Below, piece by piece: positions 23,292-30,525 of a stretch of DNA of 31,062 nucleotides (the stretch's first letter is position 1; each line of letters starts with the position of its first letter). The DNA is from Pseudomonadota bacterium (GTDB lineage Bacteria > Pseudomonadota > Gammaproteobacteria > Pseudomonadales > Cellvibrionaceae). The DNA lies in the NCBI GenBank assembly GCA_023416875.1, contig JAEZGT010000238.1, positions 1 to 31,062 on the forward strand, written 5' to 3'. Under the pieces are notes generated by a model. It was not told the origin of the DNA. It made no database searches and saw only the letters and a program-made list of their open reading frames with translations. The translations under genes and the position numbers were made by a program.

Positions 23292-23648
23292 ATGGCCCGT
23301 ATTGCTGGTGTCAACATACCAGACCAAAAACACGCTGTAATTTCCTTAACTTACGTTTACGGCATCGGCCGCACCCGAGCGCGAGCTATCTGCTCTGCTG
23401 CCGGTATCGCCGAAAACGCCAAGATCAGCGCCCTGAGCGAAGAACAGCTTGAAGCGATCCGTACAGAGGTTGGCAAGTACACTGTAGAAGGTGATTTGCG
23501 CCGTGAAGTTTCCATGAGCATCAAACGGCTTATGGACTTGGGTTGCTATCGTGGATTGCGTCATCGCCGCAACTTGCCTGTGCGTGGTCAACGTACCAAG
23601 ACCAATGCTCGCACTCGCAAAGGTCCGCGCAAACCGATCAAACGTTAA
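23292..23648 (+). CDS. rpsM: 30S ribosomal protein S13
   Basis: S13 forms inter-subunit bridges B1a/B1b and contacts P-site tRNA. The 118-residue product starts Met-Ala-Arg-Ile-Ala-Gly-Val-Asn-Ile-Pro and has Tyr-Val-Tyr-Gly-Ile-Gly-Arg-Thr-Arg-Ala and Gly-Leu-Arg-His-Arg-Arg-Asn-Leu-Pro-Val-Arg-Gly-Gln-Arg-Thr, then a basic tail. TTGGAGTAA lies upstream of ATG 23292. It is first gene of the alpha cluster with its own promoter. Confidence 0.98.
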   Translation: MARIAGVNIPDQKHAVISLTYVYGIGRTRARAICSAAGIAENAKISALSEEQLEAIRTEVGKYTVEGDLRREVSMSIKRLMDLGCYRGLRHRRNLPVRGQRTKTNARTRKGPRKPIKR

Positions 23649-23677
23649 TTTAATCGCTTTAAGTTAGGAACATTACG

Positions 23678-24070
23678 ATGGCTAAGCCTGCAAAAGCAGC
23701 CCCTCGCAAAAAGGTCAAAAAGACCGTTGTGGACGGCGTTGCTCATATCCATGCCTCTTTCAATAATACGATTGTCACCATCACTGATCGTCAAGGTAAC
23801 ACGTTGAGCTGGGCGACTTCCGGCGGTTCCGGTTTCCGCGGTTCACGTAAAAGCACACCGTTTGCTGCCCAGGTGGCTGCAGAGCGCGCTGGTCAAGCTG
23901 CTCTGGAATACGGTTTGAAGAACCTTGATGTAGAAGTCAAAGGTCCTGGCCCAGGACGTGAGTCCGCAGTTCGCGCACTCAACAATATTGGCTACAAAAT
24001 CACAAATATTACGGATGTTACGCCGATTCCCCATAATGGCTGCCGTCCGCCTAAAAAGCGTCGCGTGTGA
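23678..24070 (+). CDS. rpsK: 30S ribosomal protein S11
   Basis: S11 lies on the 30S platform near the E site. The 130-residue product has His-Ala-Ser-Phe-Asn-Asn-Thr-Ile-Val-Thr-Ile-Thr-Asp and the terminal Pro-Ile-Pro-His-Asn-Gly-Cys-Arg-Pro-Pro-Lys-Lys-Arg-Arg-Val, whose Asn-Gly is a known isoaspartate site in E. coli S11. Length is normal. It is 29 bp after rpsM. Confidence 0.98.
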   Translation: MAKPAKAAPRKKVKKTVVDGVAHIHASFNNTIVTITDRQGNTLSWATSGGSGFRGSRKSTPFAAQVAAERAGQAALEYGLKNLDVEVKGPGPGRESAVRALNNIGYKITNITDVTPIPHNGCRPPKKRRV

Positions 24071-24084
24071 GGAGGTAGAGAACA

Positions 24085-24705
24085 ATGGCTCGTTATATTG
24101 GACCAACCTGTAAACTCGCACGTCGTGAAGGAACAGATCTTTTCCTCAAGAGCGGTGTGCGTCCCCTTGATTCAAAATGCAAGATAGACACCGGTCCGGG
24201 TCAGCATGGCCAGCGTCGTGGTCGCCTTTCTGATTACGGTGTTCAGCACCGTGAAAAGCAAAAAGTGCGTCGCATCTACGGCATTTTGGAAAAGCAATTC
24301 CAAAACTATTACACCGAAGCTGCTCGTCGCAAAGGTGCAACTGGTGAAAACCTGCTGCAATTGCTTGAGTGCCGTTTGGATAACGTTGTTTACCGCATGG
24401 GCTTTGGTGCTACCCGCGCCGAATCTCGCCAATTGGTTAGCCATAAGGCGATCATGGTAAACGGTAAAACTCTGAATATCCCTTCTTATCAAGTACGCGT
24501 TGGCGATGTGATCGCTGTGCGTGAGAAGGCAAAAAATCAGTTGCGTATCCAAAGCGCATTGACCATTTCTGGTCAGCGTGGCGATGTAGAGTGGGTGGAT
24601 GTAAACAACGAAAAGAAGGAAGGCGTATTTAAGCGCGTTCCGGATCGTGGTGATCTGTCAGCGGATATCAACGAGAACTTGATCGTCGAGCTCTACTCGA
24701 AGTAA
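24085..24705 (+). CDS. rpsD: 30S ribosomal protein S4
   Basis: S4 nucleates assembly of the 30S body and represses the alpha operon in E. coli. The 206-residue product starts Met-Ala-Arg-Tyr-Ile-Gly-Pro-Thr-Cys-Lys-Leu-Ala-Arg-Arg-Glu-Gly and carries the S4 RNA-binding domain (Arg-Leu-Asp-Asn-Val-Val-Tyr-Arg-Met-Gly-Phe). Only two N-terminal cysteines remain (Cys9 and the Ser-Lys-Cys), so no zinc knuckle is formed. GGAGG precedes ATG 24085. Confidence 0.98.
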   Translation: MARYIGPTCKLARREGTDLFLKSGVRPLDSKCKIDTGPGQHGQRRGRLSDYGVQHREKQKVRRIYGILEKQFQNYYTEAARRKGATGENLLQLLECRLDNVVYRMGFGATRAESRQLVSHKAIMVNGKTLNIPSYQVRVGDVIAVREKAKNQLRIQSALTISGQRGDVEWVDVNNEKKEGVFKRVPDRGDLSADINENLIVELYSK

Positions 24706-24735
24706 GCCAACTCCAATCTGTTAACAGGAATGCTT

Positions 24736-25725
24736 ATGCAAACTGCTGTGAATGATTTTCTGACGCCAAAAAATATCGATGTCACGGAGTTGGGCCCAAC
24801 CAGAGCGAAAGTGGTGCTGGAGCCGCTCGAACGCGGTTTCGGTCATACGCTTGGCAATGCATTGCGACGCATTCTGCTGTCATCAATGCCCGGTTGCGCC
24901 ATCACTGAAGTTGAAATCGATGGTGTACAGCATGAGTACAGTGCGATCGAGGGGGTTCAGGAGGATGTAATTGAAATCCTTCTGAATCTCAAAGAAGTAG
25001 CTGTGGTGATGCACGGTAAAGACGTGTCCGTATTGACCCTGACCAAGCGTGGTCCAGGTCCCGTCACTGCAGGTGACATCAAGCTGGATCATGATGTTGA
25101 AATTAAGAACCCGCAGCTTGTGATCGCCAATATCACAGCGGATGTTGAGTTGAGCATGCGCCTGACTATTAGTCGCGGTCGCGGCTATCAGCCGTCGGAT
25201 GCGCGCTCACGCGATGATGAGGAAACTCGTGCTATAGGCCGTTTGCAATTGGATGCAAGCTACAGCCCAGTCAAGCGTCTTGCTTACACCGTGGAAAGTG
25301 CGCGGGTAGAACAGCGCACCAACCTGGATAAGCTGGTGATTGATCTCGAAACCAACGGCACCATCGATCCGGAAGAAGCAATTCGTCGTGCGGCTACAAT
25401 TTTGCAGCAGCAACTTGCGGTCTTTGTTGATCTGGAAGGCGAGAAAGAGGCTGAGCCAGAGAAGAAAGAAGATCAGATCGATCCGATTTTGCTCCGTCCG
25501 GTTGACGATCTTGAGTTGACTGTTCGTTCGGCCAACTGTCTGAAGGCTGAGAATATTTATTACATCGGCGATCTTATTCAGCGCACTGAGGTTGAGTTGC
25601 TCAAAACTCCTAACCTCGGTAAGAAGTCGTTGACTGAGATTAAAGACATACTGGCATCACGCGGTTTGTCATTGGGTATGCGCTTGGAAAATTGGCCACC
25701 CGCCAGTTTGAAAGGTAATGATTAA
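24736..25725 (+). CDS. rpoA: DNA-directed RNA polymerase alpha subunit
   Basis: The alpha dimer scaffolds RNA polymerase and its C-terminal domain binds UP elements and activators. From ATG 24736 the protein has 329 residues; AGGA (24726-24729) lies 6 nt upstream, whereas the ATG at 24730 touches it. The N-terminal dimerisation domain includes Gly-Phe-Gly-His-Thr-Leu-Gly-Asn-Ala-Leu-Arg-Arg-Ile-Leu-Leu; the Glu-rich linker is near 240; the C-terminal domain has Arg-Ser-Ala-Asn-Cys-Leu-Lys (the DNA-contacting Arg265 region) and Asn-Leu-Gly-Lys-Lys-Ser-Leu. Confidence 0.98.
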   Translation: MQTAVNDFLTPKNIDVTELGPTRAKVVLEPLERGFGHTLGNALRRILLSSMPGCAITEVEIDGVQHEYSAIEGVQEDVIEILLNLKEVAVVMHGKDVSVLTLTKRGPGPVTAGDIKLDHDVEIKNPQLVIANITADVELSMRLTISRGRGYQPSDARSRDDEETRAIGRLQLDASYSPVKRLAYTVESARVEQRTNLDKLVIDLETNGTIDPEEAIRRAATILQQQLAVFVDLEGEKEAEPEKKEDQIDPILLRPVDDLELTVRSANCLKAENIYYIGDLIQRTEVELLKTPNLGKKSLTEIKDILASRGLSLGMRLENWPPASLKGND

Positions 25726-25741
25726 TTCACCTTCGGGTGAA
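25726..25741 (+). other. UUCG tetraloop hairpin between rpoA and rplQ
   Basis: TTCACC (25726-25731) and GGTGAA (25736-25741) flank TTCG, giving a 6-bp stem capped by the very stable c(UUCG)g tetraloop. It begins at the base after the rpoA stop. With no T tract it is more likely an mRNA stability or processing element than a terminator. Confidence 0.6.
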
Positions 25742-25777
25742 GTTTGCTGAGATAGCAATCGGAAAAGGTATAGAGTC

Positions 25778-26173
25778 ATGCGTCATCGTCTTAGTGGCCG
25801 TCAATTAAATAGAAACTCTTCTCATCGCAAAGCCATGTTTCGCAATATGGTCAATTCGCTGGTGGAGCATGAGTTAATTAAAACTACGCTTCCCAAGGCC
25901 AAGGAACTGCGTCGTTTTGCTGAACCCCTGATTACTCTGAGCAAGGAAGACAGCGTCGCTAATCGCCGCTTGGCTTTCGACCGTCTGCGGAATAAAAAAG
26001 CAGTTGGCAAATTGTTCGGTGAATTGGGCCCTCGTTTTGGCAGTCGTCCAGGCGGTTATCTGCGCATTTTGAAATGCGGCTACCGCGCTGGTGACAATGC
26101 GCCTATGGCGTACGTCGAATTGGTGGATCGTCCGGTTCAGGGCAAATTAGAGTCCGCTGCAGACGCGGAATAA
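25778..26173 (+). CDS. rplQ: 50S ribosomal protein L17
   Basis: L17 lies near the tunnel exit. The 131-residue product begins Met-Arg-His-Arg-Leu-Ser-Gly-Arg-Gln-Leu-Asn-Arg and contains Ala-Met-Phe-Arg-Asn-Met and Thr-Leu-Pro-Lys-Ala-Lys-Glu-Leu-Arg-Arg, both typical, with a short acidic end. It closes the alpha cluster; a strong terminator follows 21 bp later. Confidence 0.97.
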   Translation: MRHRLSGRQLNRNSSHRKAMFRNMVNSLVEHELIKTTLPKAKELRRFAEPLITLSKEDSVANRRLAFDRLRNKKAVGKLFGELGPRFGSRPGGYLRILKCGYRAGDNAPMAYVELVDRPVQGKLESAADAE

Positions 26174-26194
26174 GCGGTAGTGTTTTGTTCGAAG

Positions 26195-26217
26195 ACCGGG
26201 CAACGCCCGGTTTTTTT
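26195..26217 (+). terminator. Rho-independent terminator of the ribosomal protein cluster
   Basis: A G/C-rich stem CCGGGC (26196-26201) / GCCCGG (26205-26210) with loop AAC is followed by seven T. It ends 15 bp before the queE start, so queE must use readthrough or a promoter overlapping the terminator; none is obvious. Confidence 0.93.
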
Positions 26218-26232
26218 GTTTGTAGCGTCACA

Positions 26233-26880
26233 ATGACTGTTGAACTGCGTATTACCGAAATCTTTTTCTCCCTTCAGGGTGAGGCCCGGACGGTGGGATT
26301 GCCTACCGTTTTTGTTCGCCTTACTGGATGTCCGTTGCGCTGCGGTTATTGTGACTCTGCCTATGCGTTTTATGGCGGTAATAAGATTTCTCTGCAGGAG
26401 ATTCTGGCGCAAGTTGATAGCTTCGGGACGCAATATGTTTGCGTCACTGGTGGAGAACCTTTGGCGCAGCCGGATGCTCGCCAGCTACTAAAAGCCTTAT
26501 GTGATTCAGGCAAAAACGTCTCGCTCGAAACCAGTGGTGCTATGTCCATCGCGGATATAGATCCGCGTGTCAGCATCGTCATGGATATTAAAACCCCGGG
26601 CTCGGGCGAGAGTCACCGCAACCTGGTGGAGAATATCCCTCTCCTGCAGCAGAGAGACCAGGTCAAATTTGTTTTATGCAGCCGGGAGGACTACGAGTGG
26701 GCGCGTTTCAGAATTAATGAAATGCGCTTGGAGCAGCGTGTAGGAGAAATTCTGTTTTCCCCAAGCTATGGTGTGCTCAATCCGCGCGATTTGGCGGAGT
26801 GGATAATCGTGGACCGGCTGCCGGTAAGGATGCAAATTCAATTGCATAAATATCTGTGGGGCGATGTCCCCGGGGTGTGA
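26233..26880 (+). CDS. queE: 7-carboxy-7-deazaguanine synthase QueE
   Basis: QueE is a radical SAM enzyme that turns 6-carboxy-tetrahydropterin into 7-carboxy-7-deazaguanine in the queuosine pathway. From ATG 26233 it has 215 residues, matching the pseudomonad form. The iron-sulfur motif CxxxCxxC is at Cys33, Cys37 and Cys40, and VTGGEPLAQ follows. An ATG at 26185 in the same frame would place the terminator inside the gene, so it is rejected. It is two bases from queC. Earlier pathway genes (folE, queD) are not in the window. Confidence 0.95.
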   Translation: MTVELRITEIFFSLQGEARTVGLPTVFVRLTGCPLRCGYCDSAYAFYGGNKISLQEILAQVDSFGTQYVCVTGGEPLAQPDARQLLKALCDSGKNVSLETSGAMSIADIDPRVSIVMDIKTPGSGESHRNLVENIPLLQQRDQVKFVLCSREDYEWARFRINEMRLEQRVGEILFSPSYGVLNPRDLAEWIIVDRLPVRMQIQLHKYLWGDVPGV

Positions 26881-26882
26881 CA

Positions 26883-27578
26883 ATGGCGGAAATACGTGGC
26901 GAAAACGCGGTCGTGCTGGTGTCTGGCGGGCTTGATTCCGCCACTGTGCTCGCAATGGCACAGGCGGAGGGTTACCAGTGTCACACCTTGAGTTTTGACT
27001 ACGGCCAGCGCCACAGCGCGGAATTATTGGCTGCGGAGCGCGTGGCCCGGAATTTGGGCGCAGCCTCGCATAAAGTTGTCCGCCTCGATCTGGGCAGCAT
27101 TGGCGGATCTGCGCTGACAGACAGCAATATTCAGATTCCGGAGCAGGAAACCGACGGCATCCCAGTCACGTATGTGCCGGCGCGCAATACCGTGTTTTTA
27201 TCCATTGCTTTGGGCTGGGCTGAGGTCCTCGACGCCTCGGCAATTTTTATTGGCGTAAATGCAGTGGATTATTCTGGCTATCCCGATTGCAGGCCCGAAT
27301 ATATTGCGGCGTTTCAGGTGCTTGCCAATCTCGCAACACGCGCCGGGGTGGAGGGCAAATCTCTCCAAATCCGCACACCTCTGATTGATCTGAGTAAGAG
27401 TGACATCATTCGCGCAGGGCTAGCGTTGGGTGTGGATTACAGCAAAACGGTCTCCTGTTATCAGGCGAGTGATGACGGCTTGGCCTGCGGTCGCTGTGAC
27501 TCTTGTCGCTTGAGGAAAAGGGGATTTATGGATTTGGGCATCCAGGATCCCACGCGGTATCAGCGATTAGAAAGTTGA
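26883..27578 (+). CDS. queC: 7-cyano-7-deazaguanine synthase QueC
   Basis: QueC uses ATP and ammonia to convert 7-carboxy-7-deazaguanine to preQ0, the precursor of queuosine in tRNA-Tyr, His, Asn and Asp. The 231-residue product has the N-type ATP-binding loop SGGLDS (14-19) and the zinc cysteines Cys192, Cys202, Cys205 and Cys208. ATG 26883 lies two bases after queE. An ATG upstream inside queE is unlikely. queE and queC form a short operon. Confidence 0.96.
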   Translation: MAEIRGENAVVLVSGGLDSATVLAMAQAEGYQCHTLSFDYGQRHSAELLAAERVARNLGAASHKVVRLDLGSIGGSALTDSNIQIPEQETDGIPVTYVPARNTVFLSIALGWAEVLDASAIFIGVNAVDYSGYPDCRPEYIAAFQVLANLATRAGVEGKSLQIRTPLIDLSKSDIIRAGLALGVDYSKTVSCYQASDDGLACGRCDSCRLRKRGFMDLGIQDPTRYQRLES

Positions 27579-27610
27579 GGGATTGTCGGTAATATTGCAA
27601 AAAAAATCGC

Positions 27611-27638
27611 TTGTCTTTTAAAAGAAAATCATTAGTAT
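27611..27638 (+). promoter_or_regulatory. Promoter of tRNA-Lys
   Basis: TTGTCT (27611-27616), a 16-bp A/T-rich spacer and TAGTAT (27633-27638) are followed by GTGCGCCTC. The start would lie near 27645, about 7 bp before the tRNA. The discriminator matches those of rpsJ and tRNA-Thr. The spacer is A/T-rich and has T/A runs upstream that could act as an UP element. Confidence 0.7.
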
Positions 27639-27651
27639 GTGCGCCTCTTTT

Positions 27652-27727
27652 GGGTCGTTAGCTCAGTCGGTAGAGCAGTTGGCTTTTAACCAATTGGTCA
27701 CTGGTTCGAATCCAGTACGACCCACCA
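27652..27727 (+). tRNA. tRNA-Lys (TTT)
   Basis: 76-nt cloverleaf with acceptor GGGTCGT/ACGACCC, a GGTTCGAATCC T-arm and encoded CCA. The anticodon loop CTTTTAA gives UUU, reading AAA/AAG. The anticodon stem has a terminal G-T pair (GTTGG/CCAAT). It follows queC, as it does in pseudomonads. Confidence 0.97.
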
Positions 27728-27736
27728 CTCAAGAAG

Positions 27737-27761
27737 AAGGGAGCCTAAAGCTCCCTTTTTT
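27737..27761 (+). terminator. Terminator after tRNA-Lys
   Basis: AAGGGAGC (27737-27744) / GCTCCCTT (27750-27757), loop CTAAA, followed by a T run. It sits 9 bp after the tRNA and 12 bp before the stop of the convergent DUF5924 gene. The stem is A/T-flanked on both sides, so it may terminate both strands. Confidence 0.9.
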
Positions 27762-27772
27762 ATTGCTGCAAA

Positions 27773-29173
27773 TTACGTTTCTTTTGGCGGCAGCTCTTCA
27801 CTCGGCTCTATTTCAATTCCATCAGACTCATTCTCGGAGCGATCTAAATCGGGTGGCAGGCTGTCTGTGGGCGGTTGCGGTTCTTCGGCTGGTGGTGGCT
27901 CTTCCTGAGTTGGCTCTTTATCCTCGTCGGGCATTGGTTTTAGTAAGGGAGCCTCTTCCTGTGTGGGTGTTTCTTCCGGTTCGGCTTGTTCCGTCGATTG
28001 CGACGATTCTGCGGGTGCGAGTGGTTCGTTAGATTCTTCCGTTACAGGTGGCTCGTCCTTAGAAGTCGATTCTTCCTCAAGGGTAGAGGCAGGAGGCGCC
28101 GGTGCAAGCGCGGGCTTATCGGATTTCACCACTTCAAAGCGGAGAATACCGATTACCTGGTTGGCTTCCGTTAGCACGTGAACTTCCCAGCGGCCGACGG
28201 GATAGGGTGGGAAATTGAGCTTGTGGCTCCAGGCGCGGTAACCAGCCTCCCTGCCGCCATTAATATTCAGTGCGATGCGATCCACCGTGCGACCGTTGCG
28301 GCGCCACTCGTGATAGATGCGTTCGCGCAAGCCGCGGGGAGCGCGGATAGCGGTATAGGCATAGAGCCCCTGGCGCAGCTGCTCATCTGTTATGACTTTC
28401 AATTCCCGCTCTGGGGCACGCTTGCGATCATCGATTTTATCGGTCACCGCCACTTTGGTGAGGCGCAACGTGGCCGGCGGAATCCACGGGCGGGTGTAAA
28501 TGCCGACGCCGATGGTCAGCAGCGCCAGGGCTAATGCGGCAAGCCCGCGTCCCCACCAGCGCAGCGGCATGGCGCGCACCACAGCTGGCAGCGACAAGAT
28601 AAGGGCGGCCCCCAGGGCTATCAGGTAGGTTTTGGGTGTCGGCAGCTGAAAGATAATCGGCAGAACGGTGAGGAGCACCGCAAAAAACGTTACGCCATGG
28701 AAAATGAAATACAGCCAGCGCCGTCCGGCCAGCCAGCGGTAGTAGATAGGATCCACGATGGAAATCAGTGCAAACAGCATCAGCAGCGAGGTGAATACCA
28801 TTTGGCCGGTATTCCAGGCAGTGGTGATGGTGAAAAAGGGAATGACAAAGAAAAGGCTTTCCTGGTGCACCATCTGAGTAAAAAAGCTGAGTACCGGCGA
28901 AGGGAGAGGGGCTCCGAGCCAACGTTGCACCCCGCGGCGCAGCAGCTTTTCCAGGGCGAGCCAAACCCAGCTCGCCAGCATGAGCAGTGCGATAAATTGT
29001 GCGAAGGCGTCTTTTTCCCGTTCCACCAGAAAGAAGCTCGCCGCACCGGAGACAAAACCGACCAAAGGTATGGCCCAGGGGAAGCGCTGCAACAGGCGGG
29101 TGATGAGCCGAGTGGCGGCCGCCAGCTTTTCGGTGGACTCAGGGGAGAGGTGGTAACGGAGATTCAGATTCAT
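27773..29173 (-). CDS. Polytopic membrane protein with DUF5924-like and DUF2914 domains and an acidic tail
   Basis: I recognise no function. The 466-residue protein has about seven hydrophobic segments in its first 230 residues (for example near 31-50 and 57-78), resembling DUF5924. It then has a soluble region around 240-360 whose Trp-Arg-Arg-Asn-Gly, Arg-Ile-Ala-Leu-Asn-Ile, Gly-Tyr-Arg-Ala-Trp-Ser-His-Lys and Gly-Arg-Trp-Glu-Val-His-Val-Leu-Thr pattern matches DUF2914. The final 105 residues are very rich in Glu, Pro, Ser and Thr and probably disordered. It is on the minus strand, convergent with tRNA-Lys and divergent from nadA. ATG 29173 lacks a clear ribosome binding site. Confidence 0.75.
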   Translation of the reverse strand: MNLNLRYHLSPESTEKLAAATRLITRLLQRFPWAIPLVGFVSGAASFFLVEREKDAFAQFIALLMLASWVWLALEKLLRRGVQRWLGAPLPSPVLSFFTQMVHQESLFFVIPFFTITTAWNTGQMVFTSLLMLFALISIVDPIYYRWLAGRRWLYFIFHGVTFFAVLLTVLPIIFQLPTPKTYLIALGAALILSLPAVVRAMPLRWWGRGLAALALALLTIGVGIYTRPWIPPATLRLTKVAVTDKIDDRKRAPERELKVITDEQLRQGLYAYTAIRAPRGLRERIYHEWRRNGRTVDRIALNINGGREAGYRAWSHKLNFPPYPVGRWEVHVLTEANQVIGILRFEVVKSDKPALAPAPPASTLEEESTSKDEPPVTEESNEPLAPAESSQSTEQAEPEETPTQEEAPLLKPMPDEDKEPTQEEPPPAEEPQPPTDSLPPDLDRSENESDGIEIEPSEELPPKET

Positions 29174-29347
29174 CGCAAATTAGAGGCGGGAGTCCCGAGT
29201 TGGCGGAGTTTAAGTCATGCCTGCTGCTTGGCCTACTTGTTTCATCAGCCGGCTGCGGTAGTTGCGCGCTGCAACCTCCAATCAATCAAATGATCAAATA
29301 TCGATATCCTGGCGTAGAATGCGCGTTTTGTTTTAGAGGTCGAGTTT
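29174..29347. promoter_or_regulatory. Divergent region with possible nadA promoter
   Basis: This 174-bp spacer separates the DUF5924 gene and nadA. For nadA a TAGAAT box (29315-29320) is preceded at 18 bp by a poor -35 (TGATCA, 29291-29296), and a good GAGG ribosome binding site is at 29336-29339. For the minus-strand gene no convincing promoter can be named. No NadR-like or NrtR-like operator can be assigned by eye. Confidence 0.35.
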
Positions 29348-30436
29348 ATGGCTTTATATGAAGGCGCCGCGACGGGAAATGACGCCGTTGTGATAGAACC
29401 GGCGAGCATGAGCCCGCAGGAACTGGTGCGAGTGCATCTGGACCGCATCCCCGAGCAGCATCGCGCCAGCCCCGCTGAAGTTGCAGAGCAGAAAGCCAAA
29501 ATAAAAGCATTGCTGAAAGAGCACAATGCAGTGCTGGTCGCCCACTACTACACGGACCCGGAGGTTCAAGCGTTGGCGGAGGAAACCGGCGGCTGTGTTT
29601 CCGATTCCCTGGAGATGGCACGGTTCGGCAAAAACCATCCGGCACAGACGCTGATCGTCGCCGGTGTGAAATTTATGGGTGAGACCGCCAAGATCCTCAG
29701 CCCCGAAAAGCGTGTGTTGATGCCCACCTTGGAAGCCACCTGCTCCCTGGATATAGGTTGCCCGGCGGAGGAGTTCAGCGCGTTTTGCGATGCCCACCCG
29801 GACCGAACCGTGGTGGTCTACGCCAATACTTCTGCTGCTGTAAAGGCTCGGGCGGATTGGGTGGTGACGTCCAGCATTGCGGTGGACGTAGTGGATCACC
29901 TGGATAAGGAAGGCAAAAAGATCCTCTGGGCGCCGGACAAGCATTTAGGGCGCTACGTGCAGAAAACCACAGGAGCGGATGTGCTTTTGTGGGATGGCGC
30001 TTGTATCGTGCACGAGGAGTTCAAAGCGCGCGGAGTGGAGGATCTCAAGGCCATGCATCCCGATGCCGCCGTGCTGGTCCATCCAGAGTCGCCCGAAGCG
30101 GTAGTGGCGCTGGCGGATGTAGTGGGTTCCACCTCGCAATTGATCCGTGCCGCGCAGACGCTGCCGCAGAAAAAATTCATCGTCGCTACCGACCAGGGCA
30201 TCTTCTACAAGATGCAGCAGACCTGTCCAGATAAGCTGTTTTATATCGCTCCCACCGCTGGCTCCGGCGCCACCTGCCGCTCCTGCGCTAACTGTCCATG
30301 GATGGCAATGAGTTCGTTAGAGTTGATGGCGACGGCGTTCGAACGCAATGACAACGAAATTTTCGTCGACCCGGATCTGGCCCGTCGAGCCATGATTCCG
30401 CTGCAGCGGATGTTGGATTTTCGCGTACAGCGTTAA
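29348..30436 (+). CDS. nadA: Quinolinate synthase NadA
   Basis: NadA is an iron-sulfur enzyme that condenses iminoaspartate with dihydroxyacetone phosphate to quinolinate, the second step of de novo NAD synthesis. The 362-residue product has His66-Tyr-Tyr and the three cluster cysteine regions: Ala-Thr-Cys (132), Asp-Gly-Ala-Cys in the middle, and CxxCxxC at 310, 313 and 316. The length suits the long gammaproteobacterial form. GAGG lies 8 nt before ATG 29348. The last codons are duplicated downstream. Its partner nadB is not in the window. Confidence 0.97.
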   Translation: MALYEGAATGNDAVVIEPASMSPQELVRVHLDRIPEQHRASPAEVAEQKAKIKALLKEHNAVLVAHYYTDPEVQALAEETGGCVSDSLEMARFGKNHPAQTLIVAGVKFMGETAKILSPEKRVLMPTLEATCSLDIGCPAEEFSAFCDAHPDRTVVVYANTSAAVKARADWVVTSSIAVDVVDHLDKEGKKILWAPDKHLGRYVQKTTGADVLLWDGACIVHEEFKARGVEDLKAMHPDAAVLVHPESPEAVVALADVVGSTSQLIRAAQTLPQKKFIVATDQGIFYKMQQTCPDKLFYIAPTAGSGATCRSCANCPWMAMSSLELMATAFERNDNEIFVDPDLARRAMIPLQRMLDFRVQR

Positions 30437-30462
30437 GGGAAGACGCGTACAGCGTTAAGGGA
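30422..30462 (+). repeat. 19-bp direct repeat at the nadA 3' end
   Basis: CGCGTACAGCGTTAAGGGA occurs at 30422-30440 and again exactly at 30444-30462, separated by 3 bp. The first copy contains the last four codons and stop of nadA (Arg-Val-Gln-Arg-stop); the second is outside the reading frame. It looks like a recent tandem duplication of the gene end. Confidence 0.95.
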
Positions 30463-30481
30463 GCGATAAAGAAATGGTGTA

Positions 30482-30506
30482 TGCAGCGTTGCAGGGGAAC
30501 GCTGCA
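30482..30506. terminator. Hairpin between convergent nadA and the GGDEF gene
   Basis: TGCAGCGTT (30482-30490) pairs perfectly with AACGCTGCA (30498-30506) around a 7-nt GCAGGGG loop. It has no T tract on either strand, so it is an imperfect bidirectional terminator candidate; its place between two convergent stops supports that role. Confidence 0.5.
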
Positions 30507-30525
30507 AAGACGGTGTTAAACGGCT

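Noticed and set aside
28697..29293. 198-residue plus-strand open frame opposite the DUF5924 gene
   Set aside because: The minus-strand frame has membrane helices and a DUF2914 pattern; this one is hydrophilic and low complexity with no motif.
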